Translations under genes and position numbers: made by a program
Shown: in pieces, positions 63,174 through 64,000 of the stretch
Layout of the letters: each line of letters starts with the position of its first letter
Position numbering within the stretch: position 1 is the stretch's first letter
Assembly (NCBI RefSeq): GCF_004327985.1
Contig: NZ_SJDL01000009.1
Coordinates: 1-64,000 of the forward strand
Length of the DNA stretch: 64,000 nucleotides
Direction: 5' to 3'
From: Marinobacter halodurans
Lineage (GTDB): Bacteria; Pseudomonadota; Gammaproteobacteria; Pseudomonadales; Oleiphilaceae
Notes under the pieces: generated by a model
The model's database searches: none
What the model saw: only the letters and a program-made list of their open reading frames with translations
Told to the model about the DNA's origin: nothing

Positions 63174-63830
63174 TCAGGCGGTTGCCTGGAACGCCGTGGC
63201 CGGCGTGTCCGATTCGAGACCGGTCAGCCCTTCGACACGGCGGTAGGTGGCCCCGGCGGCACGGCTGGCAGGCGCCGGACTGTCGCCGTCCTCAGCGCCC
63301 GCCGGCGATGTTGCGCGACCGCCTTCCTGCGCCCTTTCGACCTGGGCCTGCAGCAGGATCTGCATAGCCTGCGCTGCTACCTGCCGATCCTGGGACGACG
63401 GCTGTGCCGGTGCCAGGGCCGCCGCCCGGACCGTGCGCATTTTGTCGATGGTCGCCTGGGGATCGCCGGAAACCGGCGCGATATCGATGGGGACTTCGCC
63501 TTCGGTGGCGTACTGGGCACCGTCCGGCCCGCGGGTGTAGGTGAAGCTGGCGGCTCCGGCATGCTGGCCACCCGCCGACTGGTGCGCCGCTTCGTGGGCC
63601 CGGACTTCCCGGTCGCGCGCTTTCAGGTCACGCAGTTCGGCCAGATCCGAATCATCCAGCGATGCGTCCGATTTGGTGCCCCGGGCGCGAGCTTTAATAG
63701 CTTCTGAAGGAGGATCCGCCTGGGCGGGGCGGGAATCCGCCGGATCCGACAGCGCTCCAGAGCGTTGGCCGGATGCCGACGACACGGCGTAGGGGAGCAA
63801 GGCTCCAATGGACGCGAGAGAAGCGGTCAC
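63174..63830 (-). CDS. SprA-family putative metalloprotease-like protein
   Basis: A 218-residue protein of the SprA-related family (PF12118-like), with the zinc motif HEAAH (79-83) in DREVRAHEAAHQSAGG followed by the conserved SFTYTRGPDGAQYATEGEVP. N- and C-terminal parts are low-complexity, Ala/Ser/Pro rich. Often annotated as putative metalloprotease; activity unproven. Start GTG at 63830 with GGAGG. It follows, by 25 bp, a flagellar C-terminal-domain protein, so they are likely one operon. Confidence 0.82.
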   Translation of the reverse strand: MTASLASIGALLPYAVSSASGQRSGALSDPADSRPAQADPPSEAIKARARGTKSDASLDDSDLAELRDLKARDREVRAHEAAHQSAGGQHAGAASFTYTRGPDGAQYATEGEVPIDIAPVSGDPQATIDKMRTVRAAALAPAQPSSQDRQVAAQAMQILLQAQVERAQEGGRATSPAGAEDGDSPAPASRAAGATYRRVEGLTGLESDTPATAFQATA

Positions 63831-63855
63831 CGCAGGCCTCCATCAGCTGTGCGGA

Positions 63856-64000
63856 TCAGGCCATAACGTCGAGCAGTGTCCCGAGGGTCTCGTCGGCGGT
63901 TTTCACCACCTGCGCGGAAGCCTCGACATTGCGGGCATAAAGCTTCATGTCGACGATGGGTTCGATCAAGTCGTTACTGCTTTCGGCACTGCCCTGCGGG
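63856..64000 (-). CDS. 3' part of a gene for a flagellar rod/hook C-terminal domain protein (partial)
   Basis: The last 47 codons of a gene entering from the right edge. The text NDLIEPIVDMKLYARNVEAS and the end TADETLGTLLDVMA match the C-terminal flagellar basal-body/hook domain shared by FlgG-, FlgE- and FlgC-like proteins. Small stand-alone proteins with this tail exist beside SprA-like genes. The 5' part is outside the window. Confidence 0.75.
   Translation of the reverse strand, partial: PQGSAESSNDLIEPIVDMKLYARNVEASAQVVKTADETLGTLLDVMA

Overview
The window is high-GC gammaproteobacterial chromosome. Gene content and order follow the Pseudomonas/Marinobacter type of core genome: hisDC-hisG-murA-ibaG-mla, then kdsDC-lptCAB-rpoN-hpf-ptsN-rapZ-ptsO, then mreBCD-maf-rng-yhdP-nit, gatCAB, and miaB-ybeZYX-lnt-leuS-lptE-holA. 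The DUF1302/DUF1329 pair and the two long-form acyl-CoA dehydrogenases make a marine, lipid- or hydrocarbon-using genus such as Marinobacter my best guess. I cannot confirm that without a database search. No rRNA, tRNA, CRISPR array, prophage or plasmid gene was seen.

Left part (1-7200). The 5' end of a group II intron enters from the left edge on the minus strand. It starts directly in the T-tract of the terminator of a DUF1302-DUF1329 operon, an outer-membrane pair of uncertain function. A thiolase, zapE and the divergent zapG follow.

Envelope block (7275-24654). Minus strand: nif3, hisC, hisD, hisG, murA, ibaG and mlaBCDEF (retrograde phospholipid transport). A divergent 367-bp promoter region separates these from the plus-strand run yrbG-kdsD-kdsC-lptC-lptA-lptB (Kdo synthesis and LPS export), then rpoN, hpf and the nitrogen-PTS genes ptsN, rapZ and ptsO. 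mlaB to lptB together cover outer-membrane lipid asymmetry and LPS supply.

Middle (24655-47436). A 108-bp inverted-repeat element lies before mgtE and darP. A minus-strand cell-shape and RNA block (nit, yhdP, rng, maf, mreD, mreC, mreB) faces gatCAB across a 474-bp gap that holds a second copy of the same repeat end. After these come rimO, a PilZ protein, cysD-cysN (cysN carries a decayed APS-kinase tail), yejK, trmH and a DUF1820 gene.

Right part (47594-64000). A plus-strand run holds miaB, ybeZ, ybeY, corC and lnt; leuS, lptE and holA follow after the minus-strand zinc-ribbon gene. A small coiled-coil protein and an endonuclease-I-like secreted protein come next. Two paralogous minus-strand acyl-CoA dehydrogenases follow, the distal one with a promoter overlapped by PsrA-like operator boxes. 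At the edge are a SprA-family metalloprotease-like gene and the tail of a flagellar rod/hook C-terminal-domain protein.

No clear new multi-gene system was found. The best leads are the intron at a terminator, the vestigial APS kinase in CysN, the apparent AUC start of mreC, the repeat family at 24.8 and 36.6 kb, the palindrome in front of the DUF1302 operon, the tandem operator before the acyl-CoA dehydrogenase, and the missing tldD and pmbA neighbours.
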